A stretch of 64,000 nucleotides of DNA from Streptomyces sp. TRM49041 (GCF_008271805.1 NZ_VSRY01000147.1:1-64000); one strand, 5' to 3'. Counted from the stretch's first letter, positions 8,563-18,409 are shown. Program-made: numbers and translations. Notes: generated by a model from the letters alone, not told the origin.

Positions 8563-10256
8563 CGGAGGTCGCACCTCGAGGTCAGCAGCCGCTGGGAGGA
8601 GCCGCCGCCGGCGGGCGCCGGGTCGCTGGTCCCCCGGGCGGTCCAGTAGCAGGCGGTGGTCCGGAACGTGTGGGTGAGCGTGACGGTGTACCGGGTGGCG
8701 CCGCTGCGCCGGTACGTCTCGGTCAGCCCGTCCCGGACCCCCACGCCGTCGCGCGAGTCACCGGCGTACCAGGAGACGATCAGGGTGACCGGACCGGTGC
8801 CGTCCGTGGCGATGTCGAAGGTGGCGGTGGCGGTGGTGGCGCCGGTCTGCCGGAAGTCCCTGACGGTCACCGCCTTGACGTTCGGCGCCGTCGCCGAGGG
8901 CGTGGGCGACGTGGGCGGCTTCGAGGTGCCGGGCTCGCCGGTGGGCGGCGGGGTGGACGGGGACGGGGTGCTGGGCGGGGTGAGGGAACTGGGGTGCGAG
9001 GGGCGCTCGGGCGGAGTCGGCGTGGTGTCGCCCGGGGCGTCCGGGTCGTCCGCCGGGGTGTGCGGGGAGTCGGCCGGGGACGGGGTCACCCCGGTCTCCG
9101 GCGACGGCAGGCCGGAGGGCGACGGGGAGGCGGAGGGCGACGGGTCGGTCGACGCCGGGTCCTCGGGCGTACCGCCCGCCGGGTGGATGTCGGTCGTGGC
9201 GATGGCCTGCGCGGCCGTTCCCGGCCGGGAGCGGTCGCCGGCGTCGGCGAGCACCAGGACCAGGGCGAGGAGCAGCGCGGTGCCCATGGCGGCCCAGCCC
9301 AGCGGGTTCGGGCTCAAGGACCGCCACCAGGAGTCTCCGTCGCCGAGCGAGGTGCTCGCCAGGTCGGTGGTGCTCTGCGCCAGGTCCCCGGAGGACGGGA
9401 GGAGCAGGGGCAGCAGCGCGACGAGGGACGCCAGCCGGCCGCGTCCGCGCTCCTCCCAGCGCGGCCCGTACGCCGCCGTCGCGATCTCCTCCAGCTGCCG
9501 CACGAACGCGGCGGCCTCCTGCGGCCGGTCGTCGGGCGTCTTCGCGAGGCCTCGGCGGATGAGGGGCCGCACCGGCTCGGGGACGTCGTCCTCGGGTACC
9601 GGGGCGTCGACGTGCATCAGGGCGAGTTCGGCGAAGTTCTCCCCGGTGAACGGCTTGCGGCCGGTGAGGCACTCGAAGAACGTGGCGGTGGCCGCGTACA
9701 CGTCGGAGGCGGGCGAGGCGGGCGCGCCGCTCCACTGCTCGGGTGCCATGTACGCGGGGGTGCCGGCCACGCCGGCGACGGTGCCGCTGTCGGTGGCGAT
9801 GCCGAAGTCGACGAGGCGGGACACGCCGTCGGCGGTGACGAGGACGTTCTCCGGTTTGTAGTCGCGGTGGACGACCCCGCTGGCGTGCGCGGCGGCCAGC
9901 CCCAGGAGTGAGCCTTTGAGGAGGGTGAGCGCGGCCTCGGGGCCGAGGGGCCCGTGCTCCCGGATCAGAGCCCGCAGGGCGAGCCCGTCGACCAGCTCCA
10001 TGACGATGGCGGCGCCCTCGGGGGCCTCCACGTACTCGTACAGGCGGACCACGTACGGCGACTCCAGCGCGCCGAGCAGCCGTGCCTCGGCGCGGAAGCC
10101 CTCGACGAACGAGGTGTCGCGGCGCAACGCCTCGCCCAGGTACTTCACGGCGACGCGCCGGCCGGTCGCCTCGTGCACGGCCAGGACGACGCGCCCGCCG
10201 GCTCCGGAGCCGAGTTCGCGGACGTCCGTGTAGCCGGGTACCGACCAGCCGTTCAT
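8559..10256 (-). CDS. Membrane Ser/Thr protein kinase, PknB-like
   Basis: A 565-residue Hanks-type kinase. The kinase domain (about 5-265) has the glycine loop GSGAGGRVVLAV, VAVKYL with the ATP-binding Lys, HRDYKPENV with the catalytic Asp, DFGIA, and GTPAYMAPEQW in the activation segment. A membrane span lies near 322-344 (LGWAAMGTALLLALVLVLA). Next come about 120 residues rich in Ser, Thr and Pro and an extracellular beta-sandwich. There are no PASTA repeats, so it is not the growth kinase PknB itself. The catalytic loop has Tyr where Leu is usual (HRDYKP). GGGGGAGG precedes the start. It is followed by an overlapping membrane-protein gene. Confidence 0.9.
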   Translation of the reverse strand: MNGWSVPGYTDVRELGSGAGGRVVLAVHEATGRRVAVKYLGEALRRDTSFVEGFRAEARLLGALESPYVVRLYEYVEAPEGAAIVMELVDGLALRALIREHGPLGPEAALTLLKGSLLGLAAAHASGVVHRDYKPENVLVTADGVSRLVDFGIATDSGTVAGVAGTPAYMAPEQWSGAPASPASDVYAATATFFECLTGRKPFTGENFAELALMHVDAPVPEDDVPEPVRPLIRRGLAKTPDDRPQEAAAFVRQLEEIATAAYGPRWEERGRGRLASLVALLPLLLPSSGDLAQSTTDLASTSLGDGDSWWRSLSPNPLGWAAMGTALLLALVLVLADAGDRSRPGTAAQAIATTDIHPAGGTPEDPASTDPSPSASPSPSGLPSPETGVTPSPADSPHTPADDPDAPGDTTPTPPERPSHPSSLTPPSTPSPSTPPPTGEPGTSKPPTSPTPSATAPNVKAVTVRDFRQTGATTATATFDIATDGTGPVTLIVSWYAGDSRDGVGVRDGLTETYRRSGATRYTVTLTHTFRTTACYWTARGTSDPAPAGGGSSQRLLTSRCDLR

Positions 10257-10338
10257 GTGCGGCCTCCCCCTCATGCCCTTGCGCAGCCGTGATGACTCTT
10301 CCCCACCAGGGACACCTTTCGGCTACGGCCGGTTCCCG

Positions 10339-12060
10339 TCAGTTTGTCCTGAGGAAGCGGCGGAGGCGGGTCAGGGGCCAGGCGTTGATGACATCGTCCT
10401 TGGTCAGCCAGCCGCGCCGGGCCGTGCCGACACCGTAGCGCAGGTACGGCAGATGGGTGATGGCGTGGGCGTCGGAGTTGACGGCGAACTTCACGCCGTA
10501 CCGCCTGGCACGCAGGATGTCCTCGTCACACAGGTCGAGCCGCTCCGGATGGGAGTTGATCTCCAGGGCGGTGCCGGTGCGGGCGCATGCCTCGAAGACG
10601 GCGTCGAAGTCGGCGTCCAGGCCGGGCCGCTTGCCGAGGAGCCGGGTGGTGGGGTGGCCGATGACGGCGACGTGCGGGTTCTCGCAGGCGCGGATGATGC
10701 GGCGGGTGAGGGCCTGGGGGCTCTGGTTGAAGTGGGAGTGCACGGAGGCCACGCACAGGTCGAAGTCCGCGAGGAACTCGTCGGGCCAGTCCAGGCCGCC
10801 GTCCGGGCCGATGTTGAGTTCCGTACCGTGCAGCAGCCGCATGCCGTGGTGCTTGCGGTCGAGGGCGCGGACGCGCTCGCGCTGGGCGAGGATCTTCTCG
10901 TCGGTCATGCGCTGCATGGCGAGGTTCGGGGCGTGGTCGGTCACGGCGTAGTACGCGTAGCCCCGCTCGGCGGCAGCGGCGATCATGTCCTCCAGCGGGG
11001 CCAGCCCGTCGGTGAGGTCGGTGTGGGTGTGCAGGTCGCCCCTGATGTCCTTCTCGTCGATCAGGTCGGGAAGCTCACCGCGCAGGCCGGCCGCGATCTC
11101 GCCGCGGTCCTCCCGCAGGGGCGGCGGGATCCAGGGCAGGCCGAGCCGGGCGTAGATCTCCTCCTCGGTCTCCGAGGCGATCTTGTGGCCGCTCTCGGCG
11201 TGGAACAGGCCGTACTCGGAGAGCTTCAGCTTTTTCCGGACGGCGATTTCCCGGGTGCGGATGTTGTGCGCCTTGGAACCGGTGAAGTACTGGAGCCCCG
11301 CGCCCCACGACTCCGGCGGGAGGACCCGCAGGTCGACCTGGAGCCCCTTGGTGGTGCGGATGGAGGTCTTCTTCTCGCCGTGCGCGATCACCTCGGCGGT
11401 GTGCGGGAGGGCCGCGAGTGCCTCCATGAAGGGCGCCGCCCGGTCCGCCGCGACGAGGATGTCGATGTCGCCGATCGTCTCCCGCATCCGGCGCAGGGAG
11501 CCCGCGTAGGCGCATCGGGTGCAGCCGGAGACGGCGGACAGCTCGGCGACGATCTGTTCCGCGACGTCCATGGCGGCGCTGATGAGGATCCGCCCGTCGC
11601 CGGCCTTCTGCATCAGTGAGATGCCGTGGAGGATGTTCTCCTCGGTCTTCTCGCCGAAGCCCCTGAGGTCGCGCAGCCGCTCCTCGTGGATGGCGTCGAG
11701 GAGCTGGTCCACGGACGAGACGCCCAGCTCCTCGTGGAGCACCAGCGCCTTCTTCGGGCCGAGAGTGGGGATGGTGATCAGTTCCCGGACGCCGGCGGGG
11801 ATGGTGGCCCGTGTCTCCTCGATGGCGGAGACACGACCGGAGCGCAGGAACTCGACCACCTTGGCGGCGATCGACTTGCCGACGTTGGGGATCTCCTGCA
11901 GCTCCTTGACGTCGAGCGTGGAGACATCGGCGTGGTAGCCGCCCACGGCGCGTGCCGCCTTCTCGTAGGCCCGCGCCTTGAAGGCGTCACCGCCGCTGAT
12001 GGCTATGAGGTCGGCGTACTCCTGGAGAAGCGCCTCGACCTCTTCATTGGCTCTGGCCAT
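10339..12060 (-). CDS. polX: DNA polymerase/3'-5' exonuclease PolX
   Basis: A 573-residue family X polymerase with a PHP domain, a DNA-repair enzyme of the cytoplasm. The order is an HhH-type 8-kDa region and HhH motifs (IPNVGKSIAAKVVEFL, IPTLGPKKALVLHEEL), the nucleotidyl transferase centre GSLRRMRETIGDIDILVA with its Asp pair near residue 199, and the PHP domain from HTHTDLTDG near residue 345. Metal-binding segments in the PHP domain (TDHAPNL, GTELNI, SVHSHF, GHPTTR, NSDAHA) are intact, so the 3'-5' exonuclease should be active. Start 12060 is used because the earlier in-frame start adds only residues without conserved character. Confidence 0.93.
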   Translation of the reverse strand: MARANEEVEALLQEYADLIAISGGDAFKARAYEKAARAVGGYHADVSTLDVKELQEIPNVGKSIAAKVVEFLRSGRVSAIEETRATIPAGVRELITIPTLGPKKALVLHEELGVSSVDQLLDAIHEERLRDLRGFGEKTEENILHGISLMQKAGDGRILISAAMDVAEQIVAELSAVSGCTRCAYAGSLRRMRETIGDIDILVAADRAAPFMEALAALPHTAEVIAHGEKKTSIRTTKGLQVDLRVLPPESWGAGLQYFTGSKAHNIRTREIAVRKKLKLSEYGLFHAESGHKIASETEEEIYARLGLPWIPPPLREDRGEIAAGLRGELPDLIDEKDIRGDLHTHTDLTDGLAPLEDMIAAAAERGYAYYAVTDHAPNLAMQRMTDEKILAQRERVRALDRKHHGMRLLHGTELNIGPDGGLDWPDEFLADFDLCVASVHSHFNQSPQALTRRIIRACENPHVAVIGHPTTRLLGKRPGLDADFDAVFEACARTGTALEINSHPERLDLCDEDILRARRYGVKFAVNSDAHAITHLPYLRYGVGTARRGWLTKDDVINAWPLTRLRRFLRTN

Positions 12061-12142
12061 GTCTCCAGGGTGCGCCGTCCGGCGCACGGATGCCGTGGGA
12101 CGGCGGGTGTGCGCGCGGTCGCCGGGAGAACACGCCCAGTGT

Positions 12143-12154
12143 TAGAAATGGGTT
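12143..12154 (+). promoter_or_regulatory. -10 element of a predicted leaderless promoter
   Basis: TAGAAA at 12143-12148 ends 6 bases before the ATG of the SpoIIE phosphatase gene. No ribosome site is present, so the mRNA probably starts at the ATG. Confidence 0.45.
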
Positions 12155-14872
12155 ATGAGGGGCAATAGTGGACGTCTCGGACGCTCCGCGCGCCGGGGGC
12201 GGCTGCTCGGGGTACGCAGCGCCGCCGGACAGGTGCTCTTCCTTCAGATCGTGGTGGCCGCGGTCCTGATCATCGCCGCGACCATCGCACTTATGTTCGA
12301 GGCGCGTTTCGACAGCGAGCGTGACGCGCTGAATCGTGCCCTCGCCGCGGCCGAGTCGTTCGCCGAAGCCCCCGGCACGGCGGCCGCGGTGCAGTCCGCC
12401 GATCCGCGCGCCGCCCTCCAGCCCCATGTGGTCGCGGCATGGCAGGGCTCGGGTATGGATTTCGTCTCCGTGATGGCACCGGACGGCACGCGTCTGGCCG
12501 ACAGCGACCCCTCGCTCATCGGTACGCCCGCGGAAGGGGTGCAGCGGGCGGCCGACGGATGGGCGTTCACGGAGATCTTCGAGGGTGGCCCCGACGACGC
12601 CGCCCGGGCGATCGTCCCCGTGACGGACGACGGCGGGACGGTCGTCGGCCTGGTGGGCGCCGGGGTCTCCATCGAGAGCGTGGGCGACGCCGTCGACCGC
12701 CAGCTGCCGCTGTTCCTCGGCGCGGGCGCGGCCGCGCTCGCCCTGGCCACGGCCAGCTCGGCGCTGGTGAGCCGACGGCTGCGGCGGCAGACGCACGGCC
12801 TCGGCCCCGCCGAGATGACCCGGATGTACGAGCACCACGACGCCGTCCTGCACGCCGTGCGGGAGGGGGTGCTGATCGTCGGGGACGACGGGCGGCTCAC
12901 TCTCGCCAACGACGAGGCGCGCCGGCTTCTCGGCCTGCCGGCCGACGCGGAGGGCCGTCCTGTCACCGAGCTGGGGCTGGCCCGGGACACCGCCGAGTTG
13001 CTCGCCTCCGGCCGCCCCGTGACGGACGAGGTGCATCTGGCGGGCGACCGGCTGCTGGCGGTCAACACCCGGCCCACCGACCCGCACGGCGGCCCCTCCG
13101 GCACCGTCGCCACGCTGCGGGACACCACCGAGCTGCGGGCCGTCACCGGGGCGGCGGAGGTGGCGCGGGACCGGCTGACGCTGCTGTACGAGGCGGGGGT
13201 GCGGATCGGCACCACGCTGGACGTCACACGGACGGCGGAGGAGCTGACGGAGGTGGCGGTCCCCCGGTTCGCGGACTTCGTCACCGTGGAGCTGCTGGAC
13301 CCGGTGCTGCGCGGCGAGGAGCCCGGCCGGGGGAACACGGTGATGCGCCGCGCCGCCGTCAGCGGCGTACGGGACGACCATCCGCTGCAGGCGGCCGGGG
13401 AACCGGTCCGGTTCGACGTGCCGACGACTCCGATGGCGGCTGCGCTGGCGAGCGGCCGGGCGCTGCTGGAAGCGGACCTGACCGTGGCACGCGGATGGCG
13501 GGAGCAGGACCCGTCGGGCGCCGACCGGGCCCTCGCGTACGGCATCCGCTCGCTGTTGACCGTGCCGCTGCAGGCGCGCGGGGTCGTCCTCGGCATGGCC
13601 AACTTCTGGCGCTCGGATCGGTCGGAGCGGTTCGAGGACGAGGACCTGGCCGTCGCGGAGGAGCTGGCCGCGCGGGCCGCGGTGGCCATCGACAACGCGC
13701 GCCGGTTCACCCGCGAGCACACGATGGCCGTGACGCTCCAGCGGAGCCTGCTGCCGCGGGTGCTGCCAGAGCAGGACGCCGTGGAGATCGCCTACCGCTA
13801 TCTGCCGGCGCAGGCCGGGGTGGGCGGCGACTGGTTCGACGTGATCCCGCTGCCGGGCGCCCGGGTCGCGCTGGTCGTCGGGGACGTCGTCGGGCACGGG
13901 CTGCACGCGGCGGCGACGATGGGCCGGCTGCGTACGGCGGTGCACAACTTCTCCGCGCTCGACCTGCCGCCGGAGGAGCTGCTGGGCCACCTCGACGAGC
14001 TGGTGTCCCGGATCGACGACGAGGAGACCGAGGACGGCAGCGCGGAGATCACCGGCGCGACCTGCCTGTACGCCATCTACGACCCCGTGTCGGGGCGCTG
14101 CTCCATGGTCACGGCGGGCCACTACGCGCCGGCCGTGGTGCGGCCCGACGGGTCGGTGGAGTTCCCGGACGTGCCCCTGTTCCCGCCGCTGGGCCTGGGC
14201 GGCGGGCCGTTCGAGACCTCCGAGTTGCGGCTGCCGGAGGGCAGCAGGCTGGTGCTGTACACGGACGGTCTGATCGAGAACCGTGAGCGCGACGTCGACA
14301 CGGGCCTGCGGCTGCTGCGCGGCACGCTCGCCGACGGTCCCGGCCGGTCGCCGGAGGAGACGTGCCAGGCGGTGTTCGACGCGATGCTGCCGCCGCACCG
14401 CAGCGACGACATCGCGCTGCTGGTGGCCCGCACCCGGCTGCTGCCCGACGACCGGGTGGCCGACTGGGACGTGCCGCGCGACCCGGCGGCGGTGGCGCCC
14501 GTGCGGGCGGCGTGCGGCCGCCAGCTGGAACAGTGGGGGCTCGAGGAGATGGGCTACGCCACGGAGCTGATGCTGAGCGAGCTGATCACCAACGCGATCC
14601 GGTACGGCTCCGAGCCGATCCACGTACGGATGCTGCGGAACCGGAGTCTGATCTGCGAGGTGTCGGACGGCAGCAGCACGTCCCCGCATCTGCGACGGGC
14701 GGCCACCATGGACGAGGGTGGGCGCGGCCTGTACCTCGTCTCGCAGTTCGCGGGACGGTGGGGCACCCGGTACACGCCCGGCGGCAAGGTCATGTGGACG
14801 GAGCAGTCCCTGACGGACGGGGCGCCGCAGCACCTGGAGGTGCCGCCGCTGTTCGACGACGCGGCGTGGTGA
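12155..14872 (+). CDS. Membrane sensor phosphatase: PAS, GAF, SpoIIE PP2C and HATPase domains
   Basis: A 905-residue protein. A first membrane span (about 25-47), an extracytoplasmic sensor region (48-190) and a second span (about 192-212) resemble the sensor half of a DcuS/CitA-type kinase. The cytoplasmic part has PAS (about 225-330, VREGVLIVGDDGRLTLAN), GAF (345-525), the SpoIIE-type PP2C phosphatase (525-755, with GGDWFDVIPLP and GDVVGHG for metal binding, and LVLYTDGLIE) and an RsbW-like ATPase (about 770-895, ELMLSELITNAIRYG). Such proteins control sigma-factor partner switching: the PP2C dephosphorylates an anti-anti-sigma factor and the ATPase phosphorylates one. No anti-anti-sigma gene is adjacent. 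Confidence 0.92.
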   Translation: MRGNSGRLGRSARRGRLLGVRSAAGQVLFLQIVVAAVLIIAATIALMFEARFDSERDALNRALAAAESFAEAPGTAAAVQSADPRAALQPHVVAAWQGSGMDFVSVMAPDGTRLADSDPSLIGTPAEGVQRAADGWAFTEIFEGGPDDAARAIVPVTDDGGTVVGLVGAGVSIESVGDAVDRQLPLFLGAGAAALALATASSALVSRRLRRQTHGLGPAEMTRMYEHHDAVLHAVREGVLIVGDDGRLTLANDEARRLLGLPADAEGRPVTELGLARDTAELLASGRPVTDEVHLAGDRLLAVNTRPTDPHGGPSGTVATLRDTTELRAVTGAAEVARDRLTLLYEAGVRIGTTLDVTRTAEELTEVAVPRFADFVTVELLDPVLRGEEPGRGNTVMRRAAVSGVRDDHPLQAAGEPVRFDVPTTPMAAALASGRALLEADLTVARGWREQDPSGADRALAYGIRSLLTVPLQARGVVLGMANFWRSDRSERFEDEDLAVAEELAARAAVAIDNARRFTREHTMAVTLQRSLLPRVLPEQDAVEIAYRYLPAQAGVGGDWFDVIPLPGARVALVVGDVVGHGLHAAATMGRLRTAVHNFSALDLPPEELLGHLDELVSRIDDEETEDGSAEITGATCLYAIYDPVSGRCSMVTAGHYAPAVVRPDGSVEFPDVPLFPPLGLGGGPFETSELRLPEGSRLVLYTDGLIENRERDVDTGLRLLRGTLADGPGRSPEETCQAVFDAMLPPHRSDDIALLVARTRLLPDDRVADWDVPRDPAAVAPVRAACGRQLEQWGLEEMGYATELMLSELITNAIRYGSEPIHVRMLRNRSLICEVSDGSSTSPHLRRAATMDEGGRGLYLVSQFAGRWGTRYTPGGKVMWTEQSLTDGAPQHLEVPPLFDDAAW

Positions 14873-14966
14873 CGGGTGGCGGATGACGGATGGCGGGTGA
14901 GAGGGGACGGCCGACGGCTCACGGGGGCACGGTGATCCGGCCTCCGCCCCGCAGCGGACACGGCTC

Positions 14967-14994
14967 GCCGCCCCGGAGGAGCGGCCGGGGCGGC
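14967..14994. terminator. Bidirectional hairpin terminator
   Basis: A perfect 10-bp stem (GCCGCCCCGG paired with CCGGGGCGGC) with an 8-base loop sits between two convergent genes, 18 bases from the stop of the leftward gene. Confidence 0.65.
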
Positions 14995-15012
14995 GGAGCG
15001 GGCGTCCGGCCG

Positions 15013-15516
15013 TCAGCGGAACGCCACCGATGCCTCTCCGGCGCCGGTCGTGACGGAGGCGGGGCAGAGGAAGCTGCCCGAGGTCTTGCCGGCCGTGAAG
15101 GCCCGGTTGGTGTACTTCCGGGTGGTGCCGTCGCGGTCCCACCGGATGTTCGTCGCCCGGTAGCGGCAGGAGACGAACCCCCGCCGACCGGTGATGTCGA
15201 TCGCGTCGGTGAGCGCGGTTCCGGCGGCGTCGTCGAAGGTGAACACCGGGTCGTTGTTGAGCGAGGCGGTGATGCTGCCGTCGCAGGACAGATTGCCGCC
15301 GGGTGTGTTGATGGTGGAGCGGTCGACGGTCAGGGTGTTCGGCGGGTCGGTGCTCGCGGCCCCGTCGGTCCAGCTGCAGTTGTTGCCCGTGACCGCGATG
15401 ACCCCGTCGACCTTCTGCTCCGCCGTAGGCCCGAGGGCGGTGGCGGCGGTGGTCGTGCCGACGGCGACCGCGACGACCAGGCCGGCGGTGCCCGCGAGTC
15501 TCGCCATGTTCCTCAT
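15013..15516 (-). CDS. Small secreted protein of unknown function
   Basis: A 167-residue protein with a Sec signal peptide (MRNMARLAGTAGLVVAVAVG..., probable cleavage near residue 27-29). The mature part is about 140 residues, probably all beta, with four cysteines (NNCSW, LSCDG, VSCRY, FLCPA) that could make two disulfides. I do not recognise a family. Start 15516 is chosen because GGGAGGA sits just ahead. An in-frame ATG 18 bases upstream lacks one. It is divergent from the secreted deaminase-like gene. Confidence 0.75.
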   Translation of the reverse strand: MRNMARLAGTAGLVVAVAVGTTTAATALGPTAEQKVDGVIAVTGNNCSWTDGAASTDPPNTLTVDRSTINTPGGNLSCDGSITASLNNDPVFTFDDAAGTALTDAIDITGRRGFVSCRYRATNIRWDRDGTTRKYTNRAFTAGKTSGSFLCPASVTTGAGEASVAFR

Positions 15517-15708
15517 GTTGTTCCTCCCAGCCACGTCGTTGTGAGCGTCGGGAGCGTGACACAGCAGCCTTGAAATGTCAGGCTCACGTCAATCTTCTGA
15601 CCGGTTTGCGGCGTACCGGCTGGTAACCGCTCCCCCGGCCGGGTGAGCGCCGGCCACACGCCACCGCCGCGCCCCCGTCGGACCCGTCCGCCTGGTCATC
15701 ATGCGACG

Positions 15709-17331
15709 GTGACCTGCCGACGCCGCCGTACCGCACTCCCGCGCCGGACCCTCCTCCCGCTCGGGCTCGCCCTCGTCGCCGCGCTGTGCTCGCTGACAGC
15801 ACCACGGCCCGCGACGGCGACGGCGACGGCGACGGGGGGAACCCTGACCGCGCCGCTCACGAGCGGGTCGGAGGCGGAGGCGGAGGCCCGCACCGCCGCC
15901 CGCCTGGAGTCGATCCGCCAGGACCCGGACCGGCTCCGGGAGTTCTTCCTGCGCCTGCCCAAGGGTGGTGACCTGCACAACCATCTGGGGGGCGCCGTCC
16001 CGACCGAGTTCCTGATCCGGCTGGCCGCCGAGGACGGGCTGTGCGTCGACGAGGGAACGCTGACCGCCGTACGGCCGCCGTGCGGGCCGGGGAGGCGGCC
16101 CGCCGCCGACGCCCGTACCGACCCGGCCTTCCGTACCGCGCTGATCAGGGCCTGGTCCATGCAGGACTTCCCGCCCGGCCGGCCGGGCCACGACCACTTC
16201 TTCGCGACGTTCGGCAGGTTCGGCGAGGTGATCCGGCACCACCGCGGCCGCCAGCTCGCCGTGGTGGCCGACTCGGTGGCGCGGCAGAACCAGTTCCTCC
16301 TGGAGACGATGGTCACCCCCGTCCCCGACGGAGCGCGCGAGCTGGCGGCCGAGACCGGCTGGGACCCGGACCTCCGACGGCTCCACGACAAGCTGCTCGC
16401 CGGAGGCCGCCTGGACCGGCTGGTCGACGCGGCACGCGCCGAGGCGGACGCCGCTGACGCCGAGTTCCGCGCCGTGTCCCGCTGCGGAAGCGCCCGGCCC
16501 GCGCCGGGCTGCCGCCTGCTGGTCCGGTGGATCTCGCACGCACACCGCAACAGCCCTCCCGAGCTGGTCTTCACCCAGCTGGCGCTGGGGATGCGGCTGG
16601 CGGAGCGCGACCCCCGGTTCGTCGCCGTCAATCTCGTCGAGCCCGAGCACGGGGACATCTCCCTGCGCGACTACCGGCTGCACATGCGCATGGTCGGCCG
16701 GCTGCGGGACAGCTACCCACGCGCCCATGTCACCCTGCACGCCGGCGAGTTGTGGCCGGGCCTGGTGAAGCCCGAGGACCTGTCGTTCCACATCCGGGAG
16801 GCGGTCGACGTGGCCGGCGCCGAGCGCGTCGGGCACGGTGTGGACCTCGTCCACGAGGACGACCCGCGGCGGTTGCTGCGTACGATGGCCCGCCGCGAGG
16901 TGGCCGTCGAGGTGCCGTTCACCAGCAACGCCCAGATCCTGGGCGTCGAAGGCGCCGAGCACCCGTTCCCCGTCTACCGCGCCCACGGGGTGCCGGTCGT
17001 GCTCGCCACGGACGACCCCGGCGTGTCACGGACCGACATCAGCCATGAGTACCGGTACGCCGCGACGGCCTATGACCTCGGGTACCGCGAGCTGAAGGAC
17101 CTGGCGCGGGCGTCGCTCGAGTACGCGTTCCTGCCCGGGCGCAGCCTCTGGCGCGGCAACCCCACGGCGCACGGCTACCGTCCGGTCGCCGAGTGCCGCG
17201 GCACCCGACCGGGCCGTGCGGGGCCGGGCGCCGACTGCCGGCGCCTGCTGGCGGGCAGCCGGAAGGCGGCCGTGCAGTGGCGCCAGGAGGCCGCCTTCGC
17301 GGAGTTCGAACGGCGCCACGGCGGCGGCTGA
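15709..17331 (+). CDS. Secreted adenosine deaminase-like amidohydrolase
   Basis: A 540-residue protein like the adenosine deaminase-related growth factor/CECR1 branch, which hydrolyses adenosine to inosine outside the cell. A twin-arginine-rich signal sequence (RRRRTALPRRTLLPLGLALVAALC) leads the protein. The zinc ligands and catalytic residues are visible: HxH in GDLHNHLGG, LHAGE with the catalytic Glu, GHGVDL, and DDPGV with the last Asp ligand. Pieces that distinguish it from cytosolic ADA are FEVxxRQN-like VARQNQFLLETM and NLVEPEHGD. The start is uncertain: GTG 15709 is used, and a GTG at 15643 is also in frame. Neither has a clear ribosome site. Confidence 0.85.
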   Translation: MTCRRRRTALPRRTLLPLGLALVAALCSLTAPRPATATATATGGTLTAPLTSGSEAEAEARTAARLESIRQDPDRLREFFLRLPKGGDLHNHLGGAVPTEFLIRLAAEDGLCVDEGTLTAVRPPCGPGRRPAADARTDPAFRTALIRAWSMQDFPPGRPGHDHFFATFGRFGEVIRHHRGRQLAVVADSVARQNQFLLETMVTPVPDGARELAAETGWDPDLRRLHDKLLAGGRLDRLVDAARAEADAADAEFRAVSRCGSARPAPGCRLLVRWISHAHRNSPPELVFTQLALGMRLAERDPRFVAVNLVEPEHGDISLRDYRLHMRMVGRLRDSYPRAHVTLHAGELWPGLVKPEDLSFHIREAVDVAGAERVGHGVDLVHEDDPRRLLRTMARREVAVEVPFTSNAQILGVEGAEHPFPVYRAHGVPVVLATDDPGVSRTDISHEYRYAATAYDLGYRELKDLARASLEYAFLPGRSLWRGNPTAHGYRPVAECRGTRPGRAGPGADCRRLLAGSRKAAVQWRQEAAFAEFERRHGGG

Positions 17332-17570
17332 GGCACTCGGGCGGCGGCGCGCTCGCGGTGCTGCTCACGCCCAGCCCGGCGCACGCACGGGCAGTCGGCC
17401 GCGCCGGCGGGTACCTCGTGGGAGACGGCGACGGGGGCGCGTTGCCGTTCACGGCCCCGGGGCCGATCCGGCCGGCGTGGAGACGGGTCGCCGCCCTGGA
17501 GCGGGACCGGTGGGCGGACGTGGTGGGCCGACGCGGCGGAGGTGAGCCCCGCGGCAGGGCCCGAGGCGCC

Positions 17571-18347
17571 TCAGCCCCGCACCAGGAGCTGGAACTGGAA
17601 GGTGTAGCGGGACGCGCGGTAGATGTGGGTGCCGTACTCGACGGCGCGGCCGGTGTCGTCGTAGGCGGTCCGCTGCATGGCCAGGAGGGCGGCGCCCTCG
17701 GGTTCGTCGAGCCGGCGGGCCTCCTCGGCGGTGGCGGTGCGGGCGCCGATGGACTGGCGGGCGCTGTGGAGGGTGATGCCGGCGGTCCGCATGACCTGGT
17801 AAAGGCCGGTCGACTCGAGCGTGGCGGTGTCGAGGTCGACGAGGCCCGCCGGGACGTAGTTGCACAGCAGCGCCATGGGCTCGTCATGGGCGAGGCGGAG
17901 CCGCTGCACGACGGCGACCGGGCTCTCCTCCGCGACACCGAGCGCGGCGGCGACCTCGGCGGACGCGGGCCCGGTCTCGTTGCGCAGGACCCGGGTCGTG
18001 GGGCTCTGGCCTGCCGCCTGGAGGTCGTCGTAGAGGCTGCTGAGCTCCAGGGGGCGTTTCACCTGGCTGTGCACGACCTGCGTACCGATGCCGCGGCGGC
18101 GTACCAGCAGGCCCTTGTCGACCAGTGACTGGATGCCCTGGCGGACGGTGGGCCTGGACAGGCCGAGGCGGGCGGCGAGCTCCACCTCGTTGCCGAGGAG
18201 GCTGCCGGGCGCGAGGACGCCTCGCTCGATGGCGGACTCCAGCTGCTGGGCGAGCTGGTAGTAGAGCGGCACCGGGCTGCCGCGGTCCAGCGTGAAGTCC
18301 ACGCCGGCCGTGGCGGCGCCCGCGGATGCGGATTCGGTCACGCCCAT
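17571..18347 (-). CDS. GntR-family regulator with UTRA domain, probable inositol-locus repressor
   Basis: A 258-residue HutC-type GntR regulator. The winged helix (about residues 20-92, PLYYQLAQQLESAIERGVL..., LGLSRPTVRQGIQSLVDKGLLVRRRG) is followed by a UTRA ligand domain (about 105-250) ending in YTFQFQLLVRG. It faces the same way as the iol operon and lies just past its terminator. A perfect palindrome, TTGTCCGGACAA, sits 52 bases upstream of its start, and a related element occurs at both divergent iol promoters. This makes it the likely regulator of the locus, which is an inference. Confidence 0.88.
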   Translation of the reverse strand: MGVTESASAGAATAGVDFTLDRGSPVPLYYQLAQQLESAIERGVLAPGSLLGNEVELAARLGLSRPTVRQGIQSLVDKGLLVRRRGIGTQVVHSQVKRPLELSSLYDDLQAAGQSPTTRVLRNETGPASAEVAAALGVAEESPVAVVQRLRLAHDEPMALLCNYVPAGLVDLDTATLESTGLYQVMRTAGITLHSARQSIGARTATAEEARRLDEPEGAALLAMQRTAYDDTGRAVEYGTHIYRASRYTFQFQLLVRG

Positions 18348-18395
18348 AGTTTATCCATACATTCGGACAAAAGGATCTACCTTCCGCCGGTGGTC

Positions 18396-18409
18396 AGTTT
18401 GTCCGGACA
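18396..18409 (-). promoter_or_regulatory. Candidate operator ahead of the GntR gene
   Basis: Read toward the GntR gene the site is TGTCCGGACAAACT. It contains the perfect palindrome TTGTCCGGACAA (18399-18410) and matches the TGTCnnnACAAA core seen twice in the iolC/importer promoter region. A second half-like copy (TTTTGTCCGAATG) lies at 18360-18372, 13 bases before the start codon. Autoregulation is likely. Confidence 0.55.

Noticed and set aside
12044..15562. A 1172-codon open frame opposite the membrane SpoIIE phosphatase
   Set aside because: Its composition (His, Arg, Gln, Pro) is that of an antisense shadow in GC-rich DNA, and no motif is present.
17332..17570. Possible small gene between the adenosine-deaminase-like and GntR genes
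   Set aside because: The open frame GGYLVGDGDGGALPF... continues from antisense shadow sequence, has no start with a ribosome site, and resembles nothing.
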